From contig NZ_JAFLVX010000021.1 in the NCBI RefSeq assembly GCF_017316185.1, positions 380 to 64,379 on the forward strand: DNA of 64,000 bases, in the 5' to 3' direction. A program made the translations under genes and the position numbers. Positions 44,149-54,692 of the stretch are shown here, in pieces (within the stretch, counting starts at the first letter, position 1; every line of letters begins with the position of its first letter). The stretch comes from Candidatus Vagococcus giribetii. GTDB taxonomy: Bacteria > Bacillota > Bacilli > Lactobacillales > Vagococcaceae. A model generated the notes under the pieces. It ran no database searches, was not told the DNA's origin, and saw only the letters and a program-made list of their open reading frames with translations.

Positions 44149-44793
44149 ATGACCGTTATTATCCAATCAGGAACCCATTACACCAAAGAACAATTAATTG
44201 AACCCTTACAAGAGTTAATTTTTACAGGCTTTCAAGCCAAATTCACCCATCGATTTTTTACTAATGACGAAGCAACATTAATCGCAAAAGCTTTAAGCTA
44301 TTTTCTCTCATCAGAAAAACCTAGTAGCCTACTCATTGCTGAAAAAAATGGCAAAATTTGTGGCTGCCTGTATATGATTTCAAAATCAGATCAGTCAAAA
44401 TTACTCAATCATTATTTAAGACAACCATTCTCACTCAGTAAACAGGTAAGAATGTGGTTACTATTAGGATTTCTTTCTCACGTACCAAAAGACAATGAGC
44501 TTCATATAGACTTCATCGCTGTCTCTCCTGTCTTTAGAGGGCTTGGTATCGGAAGACAATTAATTACTTGCTGCAAAGAGCTTTGTGATAAAGATTACCT
44601 AACTCTCCACGTGGCAACTTCTAACCAGAACGCTTGTCATCTCTACTTTTCAGAAAACTTTGAGACAACAAAACAACTAAGTAGCTCAATTGGACAAACT
44701 ATGACTGGAATCAAAGATTGGTACTTTATGCGCTGGGAGAAAACAAAGAAAGCCGTCCTTTGTACAGAACCCTCTTTTATTGATACAATCTAG
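44149..44793 (+). CDS. GNAT-family acetyltransferase
   Basis: The ATG at 44149 (AAAGGAG site) gives 214 residues. The acetyl-CoA-binding motif AVSPVFRGLGIGRQLI (about residues 122-137) and the following NQNACHLYFSENFE are typical of GNAT enzymes. The acceptor substrate is not evident. The next gene, DsrE-like, starts 32 bases downstream, so both may be cotranscribed. Confidence 0.88.
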   Translation: MTVIIQSGTHYTKEQLIEPLQELIFTGFQAKFTHRFFTNDEATLIAKALSYFLSSEKPSSLLIAEKNGKICGCLYMISKSDQSKLLNHYLRQPFSLSKQVRMWLLLGFLSHVPKDNELHIDFIAVSPVFRGLGIGRQLITCCKELCDKDYLTLHVATSNQNACHLYFSENFETTKQLSSSIGQTMTGIKDWYFMRWEKTKKAVLCTEPSFIDTI

Positions 44794-44825
44794 ATAGTAA
44801 CCAACTACGTAAAGGAGATATCGCA

Positions 44826-45146
44826 ATGAAATTAGGTATTATCTTAGAAACAAAAGAACATGAAAAAGCGTGGAATGCATTTCGTCTTGGTGTTACCTCT
44901 CTAAAAATGGGACATGAGGTTCAATTTTTCTTAATGGGAGAAGCCGTTGAAGTTGAAACCATTCAAGATGACGTCTTCAATGTGACACAAGAAATGGCAA
45001 AATTTGAAGATGAGGGTGGTACGCTCTTAGCCTGTGGTACTTGCCTAAAATCTAGAGAACTAGAGGATAAAACAGCCTGTCCTATCTCTACCATGGTGGA
45101 TTGTGTCCAGTTAATCGAATGGGCAGATAAAGTTGTCACGTTTTAA
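44826..45146 (+). CDS. DsrE-like sulfur-carrier family protein
   Basis: The 106-residue protein has the DsrE fold pattern (KLGIILETKEHEKAWNAFRLG; GHEVQFFLMGEAVE) and a CGTC pair in LLACGTCLKSRE (cysteines at about 76 and 79). DsrE family proteins bind sulfane sulfur on a cysteine, which fits the nearby rhodaneses although they are not in one operon. AAAGGAG precedes the ATG. Confidence 0.85.
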   Translation: MKLGIILETKEHEKAWNAFRLGVTSLKMGHEVQFFLMGEAVEVETIQDDVFNVTQEMAKFEDEGGTLLACGTCLKSRELEDKTACPISTMVDCVQLIEWADKVVTF

Positions 45147-45152
45147 GTAAGC

Positions 45153-45195
45153 AAAAAGACTTTCCAATGCTTGATAGCAATTGGAAAGTCTTTTT
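45153..45195. terminator. Bidirectional terminator
   Basis: AAAAAGACTTTCCAA (45153-45167) pairs perfectly with TTGGAAAGTCTTTTT (45181-45195); it serves the convergent DsrE-like and helicase genes. Confidence 0.88.
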
Positions 45196-48074
45196 TAATC
45201 TTCTATAACTTTTATTAAAAATTCATACATATTCGATTCCACTGGGTTAGCTAATTTAAAGTCCATCTCTACAACATTTTTTAGTTTCCCATCTGTTGTT
45301 GGTTTTTGCTTTTGTTCAATGGTTTCTTTTATAGGCGTCATTTCACCTAGATAATAGAAATCAATTTCATTGTCTTTTTGACTATATTTTCGCTTGATAA
45401 ATAGGTGAATGTGCCAATCATCCGGTTGTTTCAAGATTTCAACCTCTGGAGAATTAATCGTTCTTGGTGATTTTGTAAACCATCTAAACGTACTTTCATC
45501 TAAAAATTCATCTTCGTAGGCCATTAGAGACGCTTTGAAGTCTTTTCCTTTATCAAGCGTTACAAAAATAGTGAAATGATGATTACTAAATGTATAGCCA
45601 CCAATACCTTGTTCATTCTGTTTAAAGTCCATATTAAGTAAGCGCAAAGCATCTTTACGACGATATTTTTGATATATTTCTAAAGGCGTATGACCCATAT
45701 ACCGTTGAGACTTTACTAAACCAGTTTCAATGACATCTAGCATTAACCTATTAAAATAAGTATTGAGCCAGAATTGTTTCAACTTGTCTGTCACAACTAG
45801 ACAATCATCCTCTATTCGGAACAATTGTCCTGGCATATAATTTCTTTGCTGCACTGCTTCATAGAAAGATAGCGATAACACCTTAACTGTTGATTGGGCG
45901 TCATCTTCTGTAAAATAAATGTCTTTTTCCTTAAACAACTGCTTCATTTCTTGATAAGACAACGTTTTTCTCTTTGTTTCAAAAAAGTGAGCTAATACGA
46001 CTAATTCATGAGGTCTAATTCCTGAAAGTAATTCCACAGATACGAACTTCAACGCTATCTCTTCCATTTCTGATAAACTTCCTTCAGCTTCACCAATACG
46101 TGTTAAAAATTGATAATAAGTCTTTTCTTTACCAATAATAATCAATGGGTCTAAACTTCCCTGCTCTTCAAAATTTAGTAATCCTGGCACATAATTTAAC
46201 CGATTTTTAAGAGCTATATAATGCTTCTTCAATTCAGCCATTGAATCCAATTTAGCTTGATCAATCGAGCTAAAGATACGCTCTTTTGCCACTTGTTCAA
46301 AATTAATCGCCGATAAGCCTGACATATACGTCACATCTATCGTATCTCTTCTTAAATTACTTTTATTACGTGAGCTATCACCTGAGAGAGCCATTGGAAT
46401 CATGTAATTATTTTTGTAATTCCCAATAAAATCAATCACTGTCACAAATTCTTTTGAGTCATCTTTTCTTAGACCACGTCCCAATTGCTGGATGAAAATA
46501 ATACTGGATTCTGTATTTCGCAGCATAACAATTTGGTTAACTTTAGGAATATCAATTCCCTCATTAAAAATATCTACCGTAAATATATAATTAATCTTCC
46601 CCTCTTCTAAACGAGTTATTTCTAATTCCCGTTTATCTAAGTCATGGTCTCCAGTTAAATAAGAACTGGGTATTCCTTTCTTGTTAAACAAGTGAGATAA
46701 CTCTTTGGCTTCTTCTTTGCGGCTACAAAAAACTAATCCCTTTGCTTGATTACCGTAGCAACCATAATAGTTAATCTTCTCAATCAAAAATGACACACGC
46801 TCTTGATTCACTAAATAGCTTAAATCAGAGGTTTCATTAATCATCAACCCATTTTTTTCGTAATCCGTCACACCAAAATAATGAAAGGGACAAAGTAAAT
46901 CCTCTTCTAAAGCTTCTTGCAACCTTATCTCGTAAGCGACATGGTAATCAAATAATTCGAAAATATTAAATCCATCTGTTCTTTCTGGTGTGGCTGTCAT
47001 TCCAAGTAAAAAATCAGGTTCAAAAAAATCAATTGTTTTCTGATAAGAAGCTGCTCCAGCTTTATGAACCTCATCAATTAAGACATAATCAAACGCTTTT
47101 GCCCCTAACTGCTCTTGGTAAGTGTCCTTTGAAACAGTTTGAATAGTTGCAAACAAGTACTTAGCTGTCATTTCCTTAGAGTTTCCTGATAAGATACCAT
47201 AATCACTATCAGGTCCTCCTAATATTTTTTTAAAAGAGGCCATTGCCTTTTTAAGAATTTGTTCTCTATGAACAATAAACAACATTCGCTTAGGTTTAAA
47301 TTGACGCGCATCAAAAGCTGCTAAATACGTTTTTCCTGTACCGGTTGCTGAGACAATCAATCCCCGTTTAGCTTTAGTTCCACGCAAATCTTTCAAATTT
47401 TTCAAAGCCACTTGCTGCATCTTATTTGGAACAATATAATCCTGTCTATCTTCATTCACCGTCATAGTCATTTGGTGAATCATCTGAACATTTATAACAG
47501 GTTGATAATATCTTTTAAACTCACAAATCCATTCATTTGTCAGTGGTGTGCTTTCTGCCCATTCTTCCTCTAAATGTGTGCGAATAGATGAAATCATTTC
47601 ACCATTATCATACGATGTTAACTTAACGTTCCACTCATAATTTTGCTTTAAAGCTGACATAGTTAAGTTAGAACTCCCAATAATAAAACTATGATGATCT
47701 TCCATCTCAAACAAATAGCCTTTCGAATGAAATCCTTCTTTTTCCGAAATTCTAACTTCAACATTTGGTAAATTGACTAATGACTCAAACACCTCTGGTT
47801 GATTAAACCCTAAATAAGTAGATGTTAGTATTTTCCCAGAAATACCTTTTTGTGCTAAATCTGCCAGCTGAGCTTTAATGGCATTTAAGCCACTTTGAGT
47901 GATAAAAGCAACAGATATAAAGAATGAACGACATTGTTTAAAGTCATTCTGAAGAGTCGTCAGTAAAAAATCATGTTTCTTCGGGTTATTAATAATAAAC
48001 TTTGGATTTAATTTATCACTTGGTGTGACTTGGTCTATAAATGCTTTTTTAAGTGCTAGCTCTAGCACATCCAT
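45195..48074 (-). CDS. PLD-nuclease-like / superfamily 2 helicase / DUF3427 protein
   Basis: The 959-residue protein has an N-terminal phospholipase-D-like domain (HSKGYLF and GSSNLTMSAL near residues 118-140; one HxK half-site), an SF2 helicase core (Walker A SATGTGKTYLAA near 243, the DEAH-type box LIDEVHKAG near 333, motif VI QLGRGLRKDD) and a C-terminal DUF3427 region. Such proteins occur in defence and repair loci. The Nudix gene lies 2 bases upstream and is cotranscribed. Whether the pair defends against phage or maintains DNA is not known from the sequence. Confidence 0.88.
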   Translation of the reverse strand: MDVLELALKKAFIDQVTPSDKLNPKFIINNPKKHDFLLTTLQNDFKQCRSFFISVAFITQSGLNAIKAQLADLAQKGISGKILTSTYLGFNQPEVFESLVNLPNVEVRISEKEGFHSKGYLFEMEDHHSFIIGSSNLTMSALKQNYEWNVKLTSYDNGEMISSIRTHLEEEWAESTPLTNEWICEFKRYYQPVINVQMIHQMTMTVNEDRQDYIVPNKMQQVALKNLKDLRGTKAKRGLIVSATGTGKTYLAAFDARQFKPKRMLFIVHREQILKKAMASFKKILGGPDSDYGILSGNSKEMTAKYLFATIQTVSKDTYQEQLGAKAFDYVLIDEVHKAGAASYQKTIDFFEPDFLLGMTATPERTDGFNIFELFDYHVAYEIRLQEALEEDLLCPFHYFGVTDYEKNGLMINETSDLSYLVNQERVSFLIEKINYYGCYGNQAKGLVFCSRKEEAKELSHLFNKKGIPSSYLTGDHDLDKRELEITRLEEGKINYIFTVDIFNEGIDIPKVNQIVMLRNTESSIIFIQQLGRGLRKDDSKEFVTVIDFIGNYKNNYMIPMALSGDSSRNKSNLRRDTIDVTYMSGLSAINFEQVAKERIFSSIDQAKLDSMAELKKHYIALKNRLNYVPGLLNFEEQGSLDPLIIIGKEKTYYQFLTRIGEAEGSLSEMEEIALKFVSVELLSGIRPHELVVLAHFFETKRKTLSYQEMKQLFKEKDIYFTEDDAQSTVKVLSLSFYEAVQQRNYMPGQLFRIEDDCLVVTDKLKQFWLNTYFNRLMLDVIETGLVKSQRYMGHTPLEIYQKYRRKDALRLLNMDFKQNEQGIGGYTFSNHHFTIFVTLDKGKDFKASLMAYEDEFLDESTFRWFTKSPRTINSPEVEILKQPDDWHIHLFIKRKYSQKDNEIDFYYLGEMTPIKETIEQKQKPTTDGKLKNVVEMDFKLANPVESNMYEFLIKVIED

Positions 48075-48076
48075 AC

Positions 48077-48481
48077 TTATCCTCCTATTGCAGTTGCCTG
48101 TAATTTCTCAACAGTTGGTATATCTGCTGGTGCCCATTCAAGAGATATTAATTCATCTCTACTTAACCATTTAGCTTGAAGATGCTCCGTTAATTTAGGT
48201 TTCCCTTGTTCCAAATAACAAATAAATGTTGTTAGATTAACGTAACCAAACTCATACTCATATCGGCAAAAAGCAAACTCTTCTTGCTCTATCTTTACAG
48301 TTATTTTGAGTTCTTCATCTAATTCTCTTTCTAAAGCTTCAATTTTTGTTTCTCCTGCTTCAATTTTTCCACCGGGAAATTCCCACATTAAAGACAAAGC
48401 CTTCTCTGGTCCACGCTGACAACACAGGATTTTTCCATTTCTAACAATAACAGCTCCAACAACATGTATCTCTTTTTTCAT
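48077..48481 (-). CDS. MutT-like Nudix hydrolase
   Basis: The 134-residue protein has the full Nudix box: GGKIEAGETKIEALERELDEEL (first part GGKIEAGETKIEALE, then RELDEEL). MutT-type enzymes hydrolyse oxidised or modified nucleotides. It is the first gene of a two-gene unit with the helicase, a pairing also seen as fusions in other genomes, which suggests that the helicase and nucleotide hydrolase act together. Confidence 0.92.
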   Translation of the reverse strand: MKKEIHVVGAVIVRNGKILCCQRGPEKALSLMWEFPGGKIEAGETKIEALERELDEELKITVKIEQEEFAFCRYEYEFGYVNLTTFICYLEQGKPKLTEHLQAKWLSRDELISLEWAPADIPTVEKLQATAIGG

Positions 48482-48615
48482 CTATATAGTACCTCTTGTT
48501 TTTTTATTCTTATACTTGTTAAGGATCCCATAAAAACTCAAGTTGTGCAATGATAGAATCCCTATAAATAGTCAATAGTTTACTATTTTCCGTAGTGCTA
48601 AGGAAAATTAAATTT

Positions 48616-48644
48616 TGATAAGAAAACGTTACCAACTTATAATT
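48616..48644 (+). promoter_or_regulatory. Beta-glucoside operon promoter with cre between -35 and -10
   Basis: TTGATA (48616-48621), 17 bp, TATAAT (48639-48644). The spacer contains AGAAAACGTTACCA (48622-48635), 13 of 14 matches to cre. CcpA binding there would block RNA polymerase, so strong repression by preferred sugars is expected. Confidence 0.75.
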
Positions 48645-48655
48645 GATTTAAATAA

Positions 48656-50107
<1,452 letters not shown>

Positions 50108-50120
50108 AGGAGAGATTACA

Positions 50121-50435
50121 ATGAAAAAAGTATTAATTATCTGTGCAGCAGGTATGTCATCTTCCATGATGGCATCAAAAACGACCAACTATTTTAAAGA
50201 TAAAGGTCTAGAAATTTTTGTTGATGCTGTTTCAGCAACAGAAGGAGACAAAATGATTAAAAATAGTGATTTTGATTTATTTTTAATCAGCCCTCAAACA
50301 ACGATGTATTTTGATAAATTTAAAAAATTAGGCGATGGCGTTAATAAACCCGTTGTCAGTATTCCTTTCCCAGCATATGTCCCTATCCCTACTGGTATTC
50401 AAAAAATGGCAGAATTGATTGAAGAAAATATTTAA
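50121..50435 (+). CDS. PTS lactose/cellobiose-type IIB component
   Basis: The ATG at 50121 (AAAGGAGAG site) gives 104 residues; a longer frame overlaps the bgl gene. The phosphorylated cysteine is in VLIICAAGMSSSMM (C10). It passes phosphate from IIA to the sugar during import through IIC. Its gene stands apart from IIA and IIC, with the regulator gene between. Confidence 0.93.
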   Translation: MKKVLIICAAGMSSSMMASKTTNYFKDKGLEIFVDAVSATEGDKMIKNSDFDLFLISPQTTMYFDKFKKLGDGVNKPVVSIPFPAYVPIPTGIQKMAELIEENI

Positions 50436-50452
50436 AGATGGGAGTGTATCTG

Positions 50453-52450
50453 ATGAATCAAAAGGAATACAGCATAATGAAATCCCTATTGGAAAATCAA
50501 GGTACATACATCACTAGTCAATCTCTAGCTACTGAGCTTTCTCTATCAGATAGAACCATACGAACCTACATCAAAAAAATGAATGACATCCTTAGTCATC
50601 AAGGAGCTATAATTCACTCAAAAACAGGATATGGCTATCAATTAGATATTTTGAACCGAGGTAAATTCGATCTATTTCTAAAGAGACAAACGGTCAAGCT
50701 TACCTCTCTTCTAGAAACACCACAAATAATGGAAATCGAAGATCGACAGAATTACATTTTGAATAAATTACTCTTAGAAGATGCTATTTTAAATTTTGAC
50801 GAATTAGCCGAAAAATTATTTATTAGCCAATCCAGTGTCACAAAAGATGTTAATGAAATACGTGAGCGCCTCAAGCCTTATCATCTAACTGTTGTCTCAA
50901 AAACAGGCGTTGGTTTTTGGATTGAGGGAGATGAACAAGAAAAAAGACATTTTATTATGGACACTTTCTTCGGTAAAAACTATAACAATCCTTTAAGAGA
51001 ACACATTGGAAACAGTGATTTATTTCAAGATATTTCCTTTGAAGAGCTGACTATCATCATTTTAGATGAAGCTCGAGAAGAACGACTAAAGATATCAGAT
51101 ATCATTATTCAAAACCTTGTCTTACATTTATCTTTAGCAATAAAAAGAATTAGTGAAGGATTTGAATTAAAAGATTCTGGTATTCTCATCGATGATAACA
51201 ACGTAGCTGAATATAAAGTCGCTAGTCACATCATAGAACGTGTCGAAAAGAATTTAGCTATCACATTTCCAAAAGAAGAGGTTGGTTACTTAACCCTGCA
51301 TCTCATGGCAAAATCCAATAATAAAAATAGTCAACGTGATACGGAATTAAGTGACCATCTCGTTTATGTTCTTCAACATATGTCTCAACAGTTAAATGTC
51401 AATTTAGTTGATGATTATCAATTATTTAATGGCTTACTGGAACATTTAAAACCAATGCTTGTCAGATTAGAACAAGGAATCATTTTAAAAAATCCTTTAA
51501 AAAAGACTATTCGTTCCAATTTTCCTGAAGCTTTCGATCTCACAAAAAAATACCTTAGTCAATTACCTGAGCTACAGCCCTATCTAATCAATGAAGACGA
51601 GTGGTCCTATTTATCGCTTCATGTTATGGCTGCTCTTGAAAAGGCTAAAAATACTCGTAAACTTCAAGTTCTTATTATTTGTGCTACAGGATATGGTAGT
51701 GCTCAACTATTAAGAAATCGTGTAACTAATGAATTTGGGAGCTACATTAATGTTGTCGATGTCTTAGGTTATTACGAACTAAATGAAACAAGCTTAAAAA
51801 ATATTGATTTGATTATTTCTTCCATCAATTTGTCTTCTGTTCTCTTTAAGGTACCTATGGTTCACGTCAGCGTGTTTCTCAACACACAAGATATCCACCT
51901 AATCAAAAAAGAGATCAATCAAATAGGACAACTTGAAATGAAGGACCAGCCAAAAAAACAATACAACCAAAAAAACAGTGGTCGTCAATACATTGAAGAG
52001 CACCTGACGTCTGATCACTTCATCATTTATGATGTACCACCTACTAAAGAACGACTTATTTCAGAACTACTTACTCGTTTAAGTAGTGGTGAAGACCCTC
52101 ACTACATCAAAAAAATGACTACTCAAATTCAACAACGTGAGTCTATGGGAGAAATCGTCTTTAGTGACACAATTGTCGTTCCACACCCCGCACAGCCAAT
52201 AGGTATTACCACAAAAATGGCTGTAGCTGTTGTGCCGGAAGGTATGGTTTGGGATCATGAAAAACACATTAAGTTCATTTTTCTCATTTCACCTTCTTTC
52301 ATTGAAAATGAAGGTATCACCCACTTAACCAAAGCCATCGTCAGACTTGTAGACGATATTGAAACACAAGAACAGATTTTATCTAACATTACATTTAACA
52401 ATTTTCGCAACCATTTTATCAAAATAACAAATCAGGAGGAGGCAGATTAA
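50453..52450 (+). CDS. PRD-domain transcriptional regulator with EIIB and EIIA domains
   Basis: The ATG at 50453 gives 665 residues, with GGGAG 8 bases before it; an ATG at 50438 is the alternative. Domains: two helix-turn-helix units (1-165), two PRD domains (about 180-400, with conserved histidines such as LVLHLSLAI), an EIIB-like domain (about 403-490, VLIICATGYGSAQ) and an EIIA-like domain (about 510-660, VVPHPAQP with the likely phosphohistidine near 578). LicR/MtlR-type regulators are activated or inhibited by PTS phosphorylation and control their own operon. Encoded within the operon, so it probably regulates it. Confidence 0.92.
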   Translation: MNQKEYSIMKSLLENQGTYITSQSLATELSLSDRTIRTYIKKMNDILSHQGAIIHSKTGYGYQLDILNRGKFDLFLKRQTVKLTSLLETPQIMEIEDRQNYILNKLLLEDAILNFDELAEKLFISQSSVTKDVNEIRERLKPYHLTVVSKTGVGFWIEGDEQEKRHFIMDTFFGKNYNNPLREHIGNSDLFQDISFEELTIIILDEAREERLKISDIIIQNLVLHLSLAIKRISEGFELKDSGILIDDNNVAEYKVASHIIERVEKNLAITFPKEEVGYLTLHLMAKSNNKNSQRDTELSDHLVYVLQHMSQQLNVNLVDDYQLFNGLLEHLKPMLVRLEQGIILKNPLKKTIRSNFPEAFDLTKKYLSQLPELQPYLINEDEWSYLSLHVMAALEKAKNTRKLQVLIICATGYGSAQLLRNRVTNEFGSYINVVDVLGYYELNETSLKNIDLIISSINLSSVLFKVPMVHVSVFLNTQDIHLIKKEINQIGQLEMKDQPKKQYNQKNSGRQYIEEHLTSDHFIIYDVPPTKERLISELLTRLSSGEDPHYIKKMTTQIQQRESMGEIVFSDTIVVPHPAQPIGITTKMAVAVVPEGMVWDHEKHIKFIFLISPSFIENEGITHLTKAIVRLVDDIETQEQILSNITFNNFRNHFIKITNQEEAD

Positions 52451-52765
52451 ATGGAAAACACAGAAGAGTTACAAGTAGTCGCATTTGAAATCATTCTACA
52501 TAGCGGCAATGCACGTACAAGCATTCACAAAGCTTTCTCTTTTATGAGAAATAAAGAATTTATCGAAGCCGAAGCAATGTTAGATGAAGCTAATAACAGT
52601 ATTTTAGTGGCTCATCAATCTCAAACTAAACTATTAAAAGACTATGCGAATGGTAAAAAAATAGAAATGGAGATCATCATGGTTCACGCTCAAGACCACT
52701 TAATGACTACTATGACATTACTAGAAGTAGCTAAAGAAATGGCATTTTTATACAAAGAAAGATAA
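52451..52765 (+). CDS. PTS lactose/cellobiose-type IIA component
   Basis: The 104-residue helical protein has IILHSGNARTSIHKAFSFM and the phosphohistidine region MVHAQDHLMTTM (about 78-89). It accepts phosphate from HPr and hands it to IIB. Starts directly after the regulator stop, within an AGGAGG-type site inside the end of that gene. Confidence 0.93.
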   Translation: MENTEELQVVAFEIILHSGNARTSIHKAFSFMRNKEFIEAEAMLDEANNSILVAHQSQTKLLKDYANGKKIEMEIIMVHAQDHLMTTMTLLEVAKEMAFLYKER

Positions 52766-52783
52766 CAGAAAGGAGAAAAAACT

Positions 52784-53275
52784 TTGAACAAAGCAGCTGA
52801 GGTCAATAAAAATAAGCTAAGTATCAAGGTCATGTACTACAATCGTTTTTTAATGGTCCGCTACTTTACGGCCACGTTTTTCTTCGCTAATCTCAACTGG
52901 TTAGCATTCATGATTTATAAGCAATCAATTGGTTGGCTTATTCCAATGTCTTTAATGCTTCTACAGCTTCTACCTATAGCTGAGCAAATCAAACTTTACC
53001 GAAAACCAACTAATGAAACACCACGTACCAAACAATATTACTACCTGCAATTAGCTGTTAATATTCTGCTGATTGTCAGTATCTTTACTCCAGCATATAA
53101 TCATTTATTCTTTTTTATGAATCAAAATCAAACAGGAAAAACAGTTACCTTGCTCTTTTTGCTAATTGGTTGTCTACTAGCCATTAGCGTTATTCGTAGA
53201 CTTAATAAAATAGAAAGCAACACCGACAAACAATATCATCGTGTTAAACAATATGAAAAAATCTTAGGAGTTTAA
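52784..53275 (+). CDS. Membrane protein of the PTS operon, unknown function
   Basis: The 163-residue protein begins at a TTG codon (AAAGGAG site 7 bases upstream) and has four hydrophobic segments (about 27-47, 49-67, 90-110 and 122-142), with a basic end. I do not recognise it as a known PTS component. It lies between IIA and IIC in the same direction with short gaps, so it is probably a helper of transport or sensing. Its codon use looks like its neighbours. Confidence 0.75.
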   Translation: MNKAAEVNKNKLSIKVMYYNRFLMVRYFTATFFFANLNWLAFMIYKQSIGWLIPMSLMLLQLLPIAEQIKLYRKPTNETPRTKQYYYLQLAVNILLIVSIFTPAYNHLFFFMNQNQTGKTVTLLFLLIGCLLAISVIRRLNKIESNTDKQYHRVKQYEKILGV

Positions 53276-53290
53276 GAAAGGAGTAACACA

Positions 53291-54631
53291 ATGTTTAATT
53301 TTCTGCAAAAATACTTAATGGGGCCTATGGGGAAAGTCGCACAATTCAAAGTCGTTAGAGCTGTTATGGCCGCTGGGATGGCTTCGATTCCCTTTACAAT
53401 TGTTGGTTCAATGTTCCTCGTTTTAAATATCTTACCTCTGCCGTTTCCGGCTTTAGAAGGTCTGTTTAATGCTACTTTCTTCAAAATAAGTGATTTATAC
53501 ATGATTGCTAATACCATGACTATGGGAATTTTATCCGTTTATTTTGCTATTGTTTTTGCTTATGAATTAACTTCCATTGAAAGAGATGAACAAGAAGTAG
53601 ATGTTAACCCATTAACAGGTGCATTACTTTCTGTCTTTGCCTTTTTCATGTGTATCCCTGAATTAGTTATGTCAGATGGAAAAATCACCTTATTAAGAAG
53701 TATCACAGAATCAGAAACAGTGGTTAATGGTATCAGAATGGGCGGTTTCGTTGATCGTTTGGGAACTTCTGGTATCTTTACTGGTATTATTATGTCTTTT
53801 ATCGCCGTTGAACTCTACGTCCTATGTGTTAAGAAAAAATGGGTCATTAAAATGCCAGAAGTGGTACCACCAGGTGTTTCACGTTCCTTTACAGCTTTAA
53901 TCCCAACATTTGTTATCGCTTTTGCTGTGATGATAATAAACGGTACTTTAGTTGCTTTAGGAACAGATATCTTTAAAATCATTTCAATCCCATTTAGTTT
54001 CGTTACCAATATAACTAATACTTGGTTAGGGGTTATGGTAATTTACTTCTTAATTCATGCCTTATGGATTGTAGGTATCCACGGTGCCAATATCATTACA
54101 TCATTCTTAACACCTATTGTACTTGCTAATATGGCTGCTAACGCTAATGGTGCTGCAATTCCTTTAGCAGGTGAATTCAATAACGCTTATGTAACTGTAG
54201 GAGGTTCTGGTGCAACTCTTGGCCTAGTTATTTTCATTGCATTCCTTGCTAAATCTGATCAATTACGTGTTTTAGGAAAAGCGTCTCTTGTACCAGGTCT
54301 CTTTAATATTAATGAGCCAATTATTTTCGGTATGCCGATTGTTTACAACCCATACCTTGCCATTCCATTCTTCCTAGCACCTATGGCTTCTGCTTCATTA
54401 GCTTATTTTGCCATTAAGCTAGAAATTGTTAAGCCTGTGATAGCTCAAATGCCTTGGCCATCTCCAGTAGGTATTGGTGCTTTCATTGGTAGTGGTGGTG
54501 ACTGGAAAGCTGCAGTTTTAGCTATTCTTTGCGCTGTGTTAGCCTTTGCTATTTGGTTCCCATTCATCAAATTCTATGACAGCAAACTACTTAAAGAAGA
54601 ACAAGAAAAAGCTGCTGAATTAGCTGCATAA
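53291..54631 (+). CDS. PTS lactose/cellobiose-type IIC permease
   Basis: The 446-residue protein has ten or so membrane segments and the IIC signatures NINEPIIFGMPIVYNPYLAIPF and GGSGATLGLVIF. It is the sugar channel for the PTS; with IIA and IIB it imports a beta-glucoside as its 6-phosphate. An AAGGAG site precedes the ATG. A terminator follows at 54638. Confidence 0.95.
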   Translation: MFNFLQKYLMGPMGKVAQFKVVRAVMAAGMASIPFTIVGSMFLVLNILPLPFPALEGLFNATFFKISDLYMIANTMTMGILSVYFAIVFAYELTSIERDEQEVDVNPLTGALLSVFAFFMCIPELVMSDGKITLLRSITESETVVNGIRMGGFVDRLGTSGIFTGIIMSFIAVELYVLCVKKKWVIKMPEVVPPGVSRSFTALIPTFVIAFAVMIINGTLVALGTDIFKIISIPFSFVTNITNTWLGVMVIYFLIHALWIVGIHGANIITSFLTPIVLANMAANANGAAIPLAGEFNNAYVTVGGSGATLGLVIFIAFLAKSDQLRVLGKASLVPGLFNINEPIIFGMPIVYNPYLAIPFFLAPMASASLAYFAIKLEIVKPVIAQMPWPSPVGIGAFIGSGGDWKAAVLAILCAVLAFAIWFPFIKFYDSKLLKEEQEKAAELAA

Positions 54632-54637
54632 TAATAG

Positions 54638-54669
54638 AAAAGACACTTCCAAAACCGGAAGTGTCTTTT
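54638..54669. terminator. Terminator after the PTS operon
   Basis: AAAAGACACTTCC (54638-54650) pairs with GGAAGTGTCTTTT (54657-54669) around a 6-base loop; also serves the convergent nitroreductase gene. Confidence 0.9.
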
Positions 54670-54692
54670 CTTATTTTTTCGTTTCCATCCCA

